A DNA stretch of 5,466 nucleotides from Bryobacterales bacterium (GCA_003132865.1 PKYZ01000172.1:5317-10782), one strand, 5' to 3'. Positions 1-5,466 are shown, counted from the stretch's first letter. Notes: generated by a model not told the origin, from the sequence alone. Translations and numbers: made by a program.

Positions 1-10
1 CCTCTACGGC

Positions 11-424
11 ATGTCGAGATTGCTGCCGATCGCATTACTGGCCGGGCTGGCGTGCGCGCCGCTGCTGGCCCACGATATTTCGGGCAACTGGGAATTCAGC
101 GTGGACACCGCCGCGGGCAGCGGCAGTCCATCGTTCGTCTTCAAGCAGGATGGCGAGAAACTCACTGGCGCCTACACCGGCCTGTTCGGCAAAGCCGAGC
201 TGACTGGCACGGTTAAAGGGGACCAGATCGATTTCAAATTCGACTTCTCGTACTCCGGGCAGAGCGGCGTGGCGCACTATACCGGAACCATCGAGAGCGA
301 AAAGAAGATGAAAGGGAAGGTCGAATTTGGCGATATGGGCGAGGGGACCTGGACGGCCACAAAACAAGTAGCGGCCGGTCCTACAACAGCCGGAAATTCA
401 CTTCAACGGTGGCGGCCACGGTGA
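11..424 (+). CDS. Small exported beta-rich protein of unknown function
   Basis: This 137-residue protein opens with a clear signal peptide: MSR, a hydrophobic stretch to about residue 19, and a likely cleavage after Ala20 (APLLA before HDISG). The mature part, about residues 21-118, alternates short polar turns with beta-prone strands (SGNWEF, FVFKQDGEKLTG, ELTGTVKGDQIDF, YTGTIE, GTWTATK), as in small lipocalin-like or meander-barrel domains. I see no catalytic motif or lipobox, and I do not recognise a named family. A periplasmic or secreted binding or structural role is inference. The domain seems to end near Lys118; the last 19 residues (from QVAAG) are low in beta pattern and are encoded where the gene runs over the 3' end of the opposite-strand TonB-like gene, so the tail may be read-through. 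Only ten bases precede the ATG and they show no Shine-Dalgarno; the start is chosen because the signal peptide follows at once. Confidence 0.72.
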   Translation: MSRLLPIALLAGLACAPLLAHDISGNWEFSVDTAAGSGSPSFVFKQDGEKLTGAYTGLFGKAELTGTVKGDQIDFKFDFSYSGQSGVAHYTGTIESEKKMKGKVEFGDMGEGTWTATKQVAAGPTTAGNSLQRWRPR

Positions 425-1394
425 CGGGCTTGCCATCCTTATAGCCGGGGCGGAACTTCCATTTTTCCACGGCCTCGATGGCCTTCTCATCCAGGCCGAG
501 TCCCAGGCTGCGCATCACCTTCAGGTTGCGCGGATGGCCGCTGGTATCCACTTCCACGTACAACACGACCGTGCCCTGATACTTGGCTTTGCGGGCTTCT
601 TCGGAGTACTCCGGTTCGGGCCTGAAGAGCGGAACGGGCGCCGTGACGCCGCCGCCCACGCGGAAAACACCGCCGCCAAAACCGCCGCCTTCGCCGGGAC
701 CGAATCCTGGGCCTTTGCCCGAGCCGACGCCGCCGCCGGAACCGGAACCGATACCGCCGCCGGAACCCGGACCATTCGAGGGCGGACCAAACTTGGCGAG
801 CGGGTCGCCATATTGGGCCATATTCACGTTCGGCATGTTCACATCCGGCGGCGCGATGATGGTCGGCTCCATCGGCAGCTTTGGATTCAGATTATTGAAC
901 ACCTGTACTGGGGGCGTGAACTGCCGGGGCGAAATCTTCGGCAGCCTGCCCTTGGCGGCCGGCAGCGGAGAACGATCGCCGCCACCACCACCGCCGCCCG
1001 ATGGCTTTTGCGGTCCGGCTTTGGGCTGATACGCCGCCAGATCGATCGGAACAATCAGGGAGGTCACGTCCTTGGCCGCCTGCTGAACGGCTTTGCTCGA
1101 CGCCAACGTGAACAGAAGTACGATGACCGTTACATGGATCGCCAGCGAGTAGGCGCCGGACTGCTTCTTCCGCCCGTAGAGGCCCCAGATGTCCTTCACC
1201 GCAACCGGCTTGGAGGTAACCTGAAGCGGCGGTAGCGGCGTCGGGCGAATGAGGTCTCGAACGCTCTCGATCAACGACTTGAACCAGGGCGTCTCCATTT
1301 GCGGCGCCAACAACCGGTCCAGGTGCTCGTTTGGATCGAACTGCAGCGGGTTATTGTCTTCCGGTAACGGGGTGCTCTCCATGTTCTCCGACAT
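381..1394 (-). CDS. TonB-family energy transducer protein with glycine-rich linker
   Basis: TonB-like proteins carry energy from an inner-membrane ExbBD-type motor to outer-membrane receptors. From the ATG at 1394 the protein has 337 residues: a cytoplasmic head of about 80, one membrane helix at about 82-99 (SLAIHVTVIVLLF core), a long periplasmic linker, and a TonB C-terminal domain at about 255-337. That domain shows the usual features: a PEPEYSEEARKAKYQG entry, the VVLYVEV strand, DEKAIEAVEKWKFRPG and a closing VEVNF strand. The linker has seven consecutive glycines (about 133-139) and a GSG/GGG-rich run at about 208-249, where E. coli TonB has proline-lysine repeats. A GTG at 1436 is in frame and would add 14 residues; I prefer the ATG because GGGGA lies four bases upstream and the GTG has no well-spaced ribosome site. 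No exbB or exbD lies in the window, so the motor partner is unknown. The function could equally be in an acidobacterial TonB-like system with a different cargo. Confidence 0.85.
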   Translation of the reverse strand: MSENMESTPLPEDNNPLQFDPNEHLDRLLAPQMETPWFKSLIESVRDLIRPTPLPPLQVTSKPVAVKDIWGLYGRKKQSGAYSLAIHVTVIVLLFTLASSKAVQQAAKDVTSLIVPIDLAAYQPKAGPQKPSGGGGGGGDRSPLPAAKGRLPKISPRQFTPPVQVFNNLNPKLPMEPTIIAPPDVNMPNVNMAQYGDPLAKFGPPSNGPGSGGGIGSGSGGGVGSGKGPGFGPGEGGGFGGGVFRVGGGVTAPVPLFRPEPEYSEEARKAKYQGTVVLYVEVDTSGHPRNLKVMRSLGLGLDEKAIEAVEKWKFRPGYKDGKPVTVAATVEVNFRLL

Positions 1395-1506
1395 CGTGTC
1401 CCCAGGCGCCTCCGATGGCGTGAGCAGACGACTCACAGCCTTCGACGCAACGGCCAGCCGCTTAGTTACAGGTTTTGGAAACCCGAAACCAGGGGCTGCA
1501 CTATGA

Positions 1507-1535
1507 ATTCTACCACATCCTACAGATTCTCATAA
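1507..1535 (-). promoter_or_regulatory. Candidate promoter for the TonB-like gene
   Basis: On the minus strand TGGTAGAAT (1515 down to 1507) reads as an extended -10 element: TG, one base, then TAGAAT. Seventeen bases further upstream is TTATGA (1535-1530), a weak -35 match of three in six. Transcription would start near 1500, giving a leader of roughly 100 bases before the ATG at 1394. This is the most AT-rich stretch upstream of the gene. Seen by eye only. Confidence 0.3.
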
Positions 1536-1543
1536 ATGCTATG

Positions 1544-1567
1544 GTGGGGCAGGCGGTTTCGCCTGCC
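1544..1567. repeat. GC-rich hairpin repeat, copy 1
   Basis: GGCAGGCG (1548-1555) and CGCCTGCC (1560-1567) form a perfect eight-pair stem around the loop GTTT, preceded by GTGG. A related unit with the same GTGGGGC lead and the same stem-loop geometry lies at 5223-5245, and the stem bases that differ between them do so in pairs. This suggests a dispersed palindromic (REP-like) family rather than a gene-specific terminator; no T-run follows on either strand. The wider sequence TGGTGG (1542-1547) to CCACCA (1574-1579) also forms an outer inverted repeat. Confidence 0.55.
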
Positions 1568-1586
1568 TTCCTGCCACCACAATCGC

Positions 1587-1641
1587 CTACCGAGCCATCA
1601 GCCGGGCCATTATCCTGCTCAAGGTCGCGTGCGCCGGCGGC
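1587..1641. repeat. Direct repeat, left copy: displaced 3' end of the CLC gene
   Basis: This stretch matches 2391-2445 at 50 of 55 bases; the first 24 bases are identical. On the minus strand it reads PPAHATLSRIMARLMAR and then TAG, against PPADAPLSRIMARLMAR and TAG in the CLC-TPR gene: three of the five changes are silent and two change a residue (D to H, P to T). The match stops at 1641, and in this frame a TAG at 1644-1646 blocks any upstream extension, so it is a gene-end relic and not a gene. Together with the right copy it brackets the vapBC pair. Confidence 0.8.
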
Positions 1642-1646
1642 CACTA

Positions 1647-1656
1647 GATGATCATC
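1647..1656. promoter_or_regulatory. Palindrome ahead of vapB, possible operator
   Basis: GATGATCATC is a perfect ten-base palindrome 35 bases ahead of the vapB ATG and just inside the left boundary of the inserted segment. VapB ribbon-helix-helix dimers usually bind palindromes in their own promoter to repress the operon, so this is a candidate operator. A possible -10 (TAGATAT, 1669-1675) lies downstream but no convincing -35 is seen. Confidence 0.35.
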
Positions 1657-1691
1657 CGGCACTCCGAATAGATATGGGACAATGGCGATTG

Positions 1692-1940
1692 ATGAAGACG
1701 ACCCTGGAAATCCCGGACGATCTCTTCAGACGGGCCAAGTCGGCTGCGGCCGAACAAGGGATTCCGCTGCGGGAATTGGTGTCGGAGGCGCTTGCGGAAG
1801 AGTTGCGCGCCCGAGGATGCCCGGATAAGCCGGGACTGAAGGCGTTCGGCAAGCTGCGTGGCCTGCGCGAGGAGACAGCGCGCATCAACCGGATTATCGA
1901 GGACGAATTTGGCCGGATTGAACCTGAGGATTGGCATTGA
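1692..1940 (+). CDS. vapB: VapB-type antitoxin, ribbon-helix-helix protein
   Basis: An 82-residue antitoxin that should bind and block the adjacent PIN toxin and repress the operon. Residues 1-44 fit a ribbon-helix-helix DNA-binding domain: the beta strand MKTTLEIP, then DDLFRRAKSAAAEQG and the second helix IPLRELVSEALAEELRA. Residues about 50-82 (LKAFGKLRGLREETARINRIIEDEF then EPEDW) form the charged tail typical of VapB, ending in a tryptophan-bearing motif that normally sits in the toxin active-site groove. I chose the ATG at 1692 because MKTTLEIPDDLF is the usual start of this family; an in-frame ATG at 1674 would add six residues. No strong Shine-Dalgarno is seen for either. The stop overlaps the vapC start by four bases, so the two are translationally coupled. 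The pair runs opposite to both flanking large genes, in keeping with acquisition. Confidence 0.87.
   Translation: MKTTLEIPDDLFRRAKSAAAEQGIPLRELVSEALAEELRARGCPDKPGLKAFGKLRGLREETARINRIIEDEFGRIEPEDWH
1926..1929 (+). promoter_or_regulatory. Ribosome binding site that decides the vapC start
   Basis: GAGG lies within the last codons of vapB. It is seven bases from the TTG at 1937 but only one base from the in-frame TTG at 1931, which makes 1937 the better start. No ATG or GTG start is available at this position. Confidence 0.55.
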
Positions 1941-2314
1941 TCCTGGATACCAACGGGCTGTTAGCCATGGCGGACGGCGACATGAAACTGGAGCCGCTTC
2001 TTCAACGGGCGGCGGAGATCGCGGTCCCGGTAATTGTGCTGGGCGAATACAAATATGGCATCCGGCAGTCGCGCAACCGGACGCGGTATGAACGATGGCT
2101 AGCCGAAGGGATCGCGAGCGGCCGCGTGCTAGTCGTGGACCAGGGCACGGCCGGACTGTACGCCGAGGTCCGCGACGAACTGAAACGCAGCGGGCGCCCG
2201 ATACCCGGCAATGACCTCTGGATTGCGGCCTTGGCGCGGCAGCACGCCTTGCCGGTGATCAGCCGCGACCAGCACTTCGATTTTGTTCCGGGACTGCAGC
2301 GGGTCGGCTGGTAG
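1937..2314 (+). CDS. vapC: VapC-type PIN-domain ribonuclease toxin
   Basis: A 125-residue toxin, the usual size for VapC. PIN-domain toxins are magnesium-dependent endoribonucleases that cut tRNA or rRNA and stop translation when the antitoxin is lost. The acidic active-site set is complete: Asp4 in the opening ILDTNGLLA, Glu37 in VLGEYKYGI, Asp93 in IPGNDLWIAALA, and Asp111 in VISRDQHFD, with Asp115 beside it. The domain fills the whole protein. The start is a TTG at 1937 overlapping the vapB stop as TTGA, which favours low, coupled translation; a TTG at 1931 would add two residues. The exact RNA target cannot be read from the sequence. Nothing suggests decay: the frame is open throughout, the catalytic residues are present and the antitoxin is intact. 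Confidence 0.9.
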   Translation: MILDTNGLLAMADGDMKLEPLLQRAAEIAVPVIVLGEYKYGIRQSRNRTRYERWLAEGIASGRVLVVDQGTAGLYAEVRDELKRSGRPIPGNDLWIAALARQHALPVISRDQHFDFVPGLQRVGW

Positions 2315-2352
2315 AAGACTGCTTTACCGGACTGGTGGTCATTGGCTGGATC

Positions 2353-2387
2353 AAAGCCGCCGGTCACCAGCCACCAGCCACGGCTTT
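2353..2387. terminator. Inverted repeat between vapC and the CLC gene end, weak terminator candidate
   Basis: AAAGCCG (2353-2359) and CGGCTTT (2381-2387) form a seven-pair stem around 21 bases, in the 76-base gap between the convergent vapC and CLC genes. The stem ends in TTT on both strands, so it could act for either gene, but no longer T-run follows. The loop holds a tandem CCAGCCA pair (2368-2381). Confidence 0.3.
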
Positions 2388-2390
2388 CCG

Positions 2391-2445
2391 CTACCGAGCC
2401 ATCAGCCGGGCCATAATCCTGCTCAAGGGTGCGTCCGCAGGCGGC
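2391..2445. repeat. Direct repeat, right copy: 3' end of the CLC gene in place
   Basis: These are the last codons and TAG stop of the CLC-TPR gene, matched at 50 of 55 bases by 1587-1641. The two copies are in the same orientation with a period of 804 bases. The 749 bases between them (1642-2390) hold only vapB, vapC and short flanks. Confidence 0.8.
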
Positions 2446-5195
2446 ATCGAGCCGCAAGCCTTGGCCCCCGCCGTCCAGAATTGTTCGGCCACCGACGTAT
2501 TGTTCTCGATCGCATCGCTGTAAGATGGCGGCCGCCGGCCCTTCACCAACAACCTTCGCGCGGCCTCCATCTGGTCTTTCAGGGTAGCTGGCAGGGCCGC
2601 CGGGGAACAGTGATCCAGCACATCGAGAACCCCGGCCAGCACCGCCTGGCTGCGCTGGAATCGGTCCGCTGCGCGCAGTCCGCGACGCATCGGATCGAGC
2701 GCCAGGATCTGTGTCGCCGCGTCCAGCCGCTTCTCGACCGCCGTATCGTTCGGGTTCAACCGCAACGCGGCGGCCAGCGCATCCCGCGCCGTCGCATAAT
2801 CGGCCAGTGCATACTCCGCTTCGCCCAGGCCGGCCCAAGCTTTCTCATCCTGCGCATCGTGCTCGGTCAGATCCCGGAACAGGTTGGCCGCTCCTTGGGC
2901 CAGCCCATACTCCTGCGACAGCTCAGCCACCTGCCTCTTAACGGAAAGGTCGCCGGGCATCACCGTCGGCATCGAGAGTAGCTCCGCCTGTGCCTCTTGC
3001 CGCCGGCCGGCCTTGCCAAGCGCCTGAATGAGCTCGAGGCGCGCCTGAATGCGCCGCTCGGCGGCATTGGCGGGCCAGGCGCCGTCTATCGCGTGGTGAT
3101 AGTAGCCCACGGCCTCATCGATGCGCCCTTCCTGCGCGGCCACGCGCGCCATCCCGAGATTCCCGGCGGCGTTGGTGGGGTCGCTTCGCAACAAATCCTT
3201 CAAATAAATCGCGGCTTCATCCGGGTGGCCCGCTTTCACCAAGGCGAGCGCCAGCGCCAGCCTGTTCTGGCTGCTGTGCGATATGGATAGCGCATCCCGG
3301 TATTGTTCTATGGCTTCGTCATAGAGATCCTTCTGCAAGAATTGGTTGCCCAACTCGTAGAAATGCTGCGCCCTCCCGGCGCGCTCGGAGCGGTAGTAGT
3401 AGCTCAGAAGACCGCCCACCACGGCGAGGCCCATCAGCACGGCCAGCACGCCCGCCAGCAGCGCGACCGGCTTGCCCTGCGGCAGCGCGGGCTCGGCTTC
3501 CCGCTCCACTTTCCCCATGGCGTATGCCGCCAGGATGTCCTCCATGGAAATCGTGCCTTTCAGCTCCCGGATATTCGTGCGGCTGACCACCGGCAGGACC
3601 TTAAGACCTGTCTCCGCGAGACGCCGCATCGCGATATCCAGCGAGTGGTCCGCGTGCAGATGCGGGAACTCCTGCGCGCTGAGTCTGTCCGGATGGGGCG
3701 CGGGAACCAGTTGGCCCAGGGTTCGCTCGCCCTGGCCTTCCTCGATCGTCCGGTCCAGTTGGTCAACGCTCAACATGCCGCGCAGCCCCGCTTGATCCAC
3801 CACGGGCCAAGCGCCAGTCTCGCGGTTAATTGTGGCAGCAGCTTCGCTCAGACGCAGCGACGCGGGCAGCGACTCCGGTGTGCCGCGCAACGCCTGCCCC
3901 ACCATGAGCAGCGCCTCGCGCGCCTTCGCGCCCGAAGGCAGGTGGATGCCATCCTGATGCAACAGCGCCTCGTAAATCGACTCCTCCTGCAGCCGGCTGG
4001 AAATGAAATAGCTGATCAGGTTCGAGATCATCAGCGGCACGATGATGGAGTAGTCGCGCGTGATCTCGAAAATCATGATGACCGAAGTCAGCGGCACCCG
4101 CACGATGCCGGCGAAGGCGGTCCCCATTCCGACCAGGGCATAAGCTCCCACACTACCGGTGTAGTCGGGCATTAGCATATGGGCCACGCCTCCCACCGCG
4201 CCGCCCAGCATCGCGCCGATGAACAGGCTTGGCCCGAAAATGCCGCCGGCGTTTCCGGACGCATAGCACGTGGCCGTCGCCACCACCTTCAGCAGGACCA
4301 GCAGCGCCATGGTGCGGATGACCATTTCGCCGTTCAGCGCCTGGCCGACGAAGTTGTAGCCCACCCCCAGCACATCCGGAAAAAACCAGCCCAGGATGCC
4401 GACCGTCAGTCCTCCCACCGCCGGTTGCCACCACTGCGTGAACTTGGGCAGCTTCAGAAAGTATTTGCGTTGCCACAGCAGCAGTTTGACGAACCCGACC
4501 GAGACCAGGCCGCCCGCCACGCCGAGCACGGCGTAAACCAGAAACTCCAGCGGATGGACCAGTTGATAGGCGGGCACGTGGAACAGCGGCTCGTCGCCCA
4601 GCAACAGGTGCAGCACGATCCAGGAAGTGGCGGAAGCCAGCACGATAGAGCCGAGCACCGGAGCGTGCATGTCGCCCATGACTTCTTCGAGCGTGAAGAG
4701 CACGGCCGCAATGGGAGTGTTGAATGCGGCAGCCAGTGCGGCCGACGCGCCCACCGGCAAGAGCGCTTTCACGCTGCTGGCGCTCAGCCCCAGTCTCCGG
4801 CCCAGCACCGACGCGATGCCCGCGGAAACCTGCACCGACGGACCCTCGCGGCCCAGCGCGATGCCGCTGGCCAGCGAGATCGCCGACATGCTGAACTTGC
4901 CGATCACCGTGCGCATGGCGATGAAGCCATCGCGCACGAAAAGCGCCGTCTTGGTTTGCGGAATCCCGCTGCCGCGCGCGTTCGGGAAATAGCGGGACAG
5001 CAGTATGCCGGTGACCAGCGCTCCGGCCACCGGGATAACCAACCTGCGCCAGGCGGCCACGGAACCCGGATAAAGCCGGGCGCCCAGATTCTCGGTTACC
5101 AGAATGAAGGCGACCACCACCAGACCGACCACCGCGCCGATAATCAGCGTCAGCAGGAGCAGGACTTTGTCTTCGTAGCGGCGTGTGGGGGGCAA
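2391..5195 (-). CDS. CLC chloride channel/antiporter fused to CBS pair, extra membrane helix and TPR domain
   Basis: A 934-residue inner-membrane protein. Residues about 10-415 are a complete CLC core with all signature sites: GSGIP (75-79, Ser76 = E. coli ClC Ser107), GREGP (115-119, Glu117 = gating Glu148), GIFGP (318-322), and Tyr408 in SIYEALL (= Tyr445). Glu171 in LFTLEEVMGD sits where E. coli ClC has the internal proton glutamate Glu203, which points to a chloride/proton antiporter rather than a passive channel (inference). Residues about 430-560 look like two CBS domains, which often bind adenine nucleotides. A hydrophobic helix at 576-599 follows, then about six TPR repeats (609-816) and a C-terminal tail closing in LSRIMARLMAR. 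Bacterial CLCs usually stop after the core or the CBS pair. The start is TTG at 5195, the first start after an in-frame TGA at 5199-5201; its ribosome site is weak. The TPR part probably binds a partner protein, unidentified here. Confidence 0.92.
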   Translation of the reverse strand: MPPTRRYEDKVLLLLTLIIGAVVGLVVVAFILVTENLGARLYPGSVAAWRRLVIPVAGALVTGILLSRYFPNARGSGIPQTKTALFVRDGFIAMRTVIGKFSMSAISLASGIALGREGPSVQVSAGIASVLGRRLGLSASSVKALLPVGASAALAAAFNTPIAAVLFTLEEVMGDMHAPVLGSIVLASATSWIVLHLLLGDEPLFHVPAYQLVHPLEFLVYAVLGVAGGLVSVGFVKLLLWQRKYFLKLPKFTQWWQPAVGGLTVGILGWFFPDVLGVGYNFVGQALNGEMVIRTMALLVLLKVVATATCYASGNAGGIFGPSLFIGAMLGGAVGGVAHMLMPDYTGSVGAYALVGMGTAFAGIVRVPLTSVIMIFEITRDYSIIVPLMISNLISYFISSRLQEESIYEALLHQDGIHLPSGAKAREALLMVGQALRGTPESLPASLRLSEAAATINRETGAWPVVDQAGLRGMLSVDQLDRTIEEGQGERTLGQLVPAPHPDRLSAQEFPHLHADHSLDIAMRRLAETGLKVLPVVSRTNIRELKGTISMEDILAAYAMGKVEREAEPALPQGKPVALLAGVLAVLMGLAVVGGLLSYYYRSERAGRAQHFYELGNQFLQKDLYDEAIEQYRDALSISHSSQNRLALALALVKAGHPDEAAIYLKDLLRSDPTNAAGNLGMARVAAQEGRIDEAVGYYHHAIDGAWPANAAERRIQARLELIQALGKAGRRQEAQAELLSMPTVMPGDLSVKRQVAELSQEYGLAQGAANLFRDLTEHDAQDEKAWAGLGEAEYALADYATARDALAAALRLNPNDTAVEKRLDAATQILALDPMRRGLRAADRFQRSQAVLAGVLDVLDHCSPAALPATLKDQMEAARRLLVKGRRPPSYSDAIENNTSVAEQFWTAGAKACGSMPPADAPLSRIMARLMAR

Positions 5196-5222
5196 TGCTC
5201 AGGATACCTGCTGTGGGCCAGA

Positions 5223-5245
5223 GTGGGGCGGACGCCCTCGTCCGC
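5223..5245. repeat. GC-rich hairpin repeat, copy 2
   Basis: GCGGACG (5228-5234) and CGTCCGC (5239-5245) form a perfect seven-pair stem around the loop CCCT, preceded by GTGGG. Aligned without gaps to 1544-1566 it differs at seven positions: three in the loop and four in the stem, and the four stem changes are two compensating pairs (A-T to G-C, G-C to A-T). It lies 28 bases upstream of the CLC start codon. Confidence 0.55.
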
Positions 5246-5276
5246 GCGCGACCGGTGACATAGCATTAAAAGCGTA

Positions 5277-5369
5277 GTCCCGGTGAAGGCCTGCCCGTTG
5301 GCAGAGTTTGGCTTCCGAGAGGGAGCTAGCCGGGACAACAAAACCCCTTTACGGGGTTTTCTCTTTTTT
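5277..5369 (+). ncRNA. Candidate structured RNA: three-way junction plus intrinsic terminator
   Basis: A perfect seven-pair closing stem, GTCCCGG (5277-5283) with CCGGGAC (5330-5336), encloses two hairpins. The first is CTGCC/GGCAG (5291-5295, 5300-5304) with loop CGTT. The second is GCTTCC/GGGAGC (5311-5316, 5321-5326, one G-T pair) with loop GAGA, a GNRA tetraloop. The joining strands are TGAAGGC, AGTTTG and TAG. Three bases later a strong plus-strand terminator begins. No protein reading frame fits here. The arrangement suits either a short stand-alone RNA or a leader that attenuates a gene beyond the right edge. I compared it from memory with guanidine, fluoride, purine, c-di-GMP, ZTP, NAD and hammerhead folds and it matched none. 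A TAGCAT (5261-5266) upstream could be a -10, without a clear -35. Confidence 0.5.
5340..5369 (+). terminator. Strong Rho-independent terminator
   Basis: AAAACCCC (5340-5347) and GGGGTTTT (5353-5360) form an eight-pair stem with loop TTTAC, followed by CTC and six T residues (5364-5369). The long T-run is on the plus strand only, so it ends a plus-strand transcript. The only candidate transcript upstream is the structured RNA at 5277-5336, since the CLC gene runs the other way. Confidence 0.85.
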
Positions 5370-5466
5370 AAGCTCGTCAACTTCCAGAGCCGCCGCGGTT
5401 CGAGCGCACGGGAGAGCAGCTCTTGTTCCTCGGTTCCGCCAAGGAACGCGGCGCGAATGCGACCGG

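Noticed and set aside
583..1029. Proline-rich plus-strand frame of 148 codons
   Set aside because: It is the mirror of the glycine codons in the TonB-like linker (GGC/GGT read as GCC/ACC and CCG); no start signal or domain supports it.
1536..1691. Upstream extension of the vapB frame to 1536
   Set aside because: The added residues are encoded by the hairpin and the CLC-end repeat; the ribbon-helix-helix fold begins exactly at the ATG at 1692.
2002..2838. Minus-strand frame of 278 codons across vapC and the CLC 3' end
   Set aside because: It overlaps two well-supported genes in other frames and has arginine/glycine-rich, domainless sequence.
4179..5258. Long plus-strand open frame of 359 codons opposite the CLC core
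   Set aside because: It lies antisense to a gene with complete CLC signatures; its composition (many His, Gln, Arg) is what the GC-rich reverse frame gives, and no domain is visible. The same holds for 3303-4175.
5277..5340. Possible guanidine-I (ykkC) riboswitch because of TCCGAGAG and GGGACAA
   Set aside because: Those short strings match, but the CTAGGGTTCCG part and the remaining junction sequence are absent and the stem order differs.
5390..5415. GGTTCGAGC, resembling a tRNA T-loop
   Set aside because: The flanking bases do not form a five-pair T stem and no acceptor, D or anticodon arm is present.
5150..5466. Minus-strand frame open from the right edge to 5150
   Set aside because: It runs through the terminator, the structured RNA and the hairpin repeat and into the CLC start; the protein is basic and low in domain-like pattern.

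Overview
The window looks like a piece of a GC-rich chromosome from an acidobacterium, most likely a Candidatus Solibacter / Bryobacteraceae-type organism. This is inferred, not proven. It rests on the style of the TonB-like protein (long cytoplasmic head, one membrane helix, very glycine-rich periplasmic linker), the small secreted beta-rich protein, a large membrane protein with a TPR tail, and non-ATG starts. No rRNA, tRNA, CRISPR array, transposase or integrase is visible.

Layout, left to right. (1) 11-424 (+): a small exported beta-rich protein whose end overlaps the next gene tail to tail. (2) 381-1394 (-): a TonB-family energy transducer. (3) 1395-1691: a 297-base stretch with a candidate promoter for the TonB-like gene, a GC-rich hairpin (1544-1567), a 55-base copy of the 3' end of the chloride-transporter gene (1587-1641), and a palindrome just ahead of the next gene. 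(4) 1692-2314 (+): a VapBC type II toxin-antitoxin pair with overlapping genes. (5) 2391-5195 (-): a 934-residue fusion of a CLC chloride/proton transporter, a CBS pair, an extra membrane helix and a TPR domain. (6) 5196-5466: a second hairpin like that at 1544, a compact three-way-junction RNA candidate (5277-5336) and a strong plus-strand intrinsic terminator (5340-5369). The last 97 bases hold no gene I can support.

How the pieces relate. The TonB-like and CLC genes lie in the same direction. The vapBC pair runs against them and is bracketed by two direct copies (50 of 55 bases identical, 804 bases apart) of the last codons and stop of the CLC gene. The simplest reading is that vapBC arrived as a small insertion at the CLC 3' end, duplicating that end and leaving the CLC gene intact. 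The most unusual items are this insertion scar, the CLC-CBS-TM-TPR fusion, and the unrecognised structured RNA upstream of and divergent from the CLC gene.
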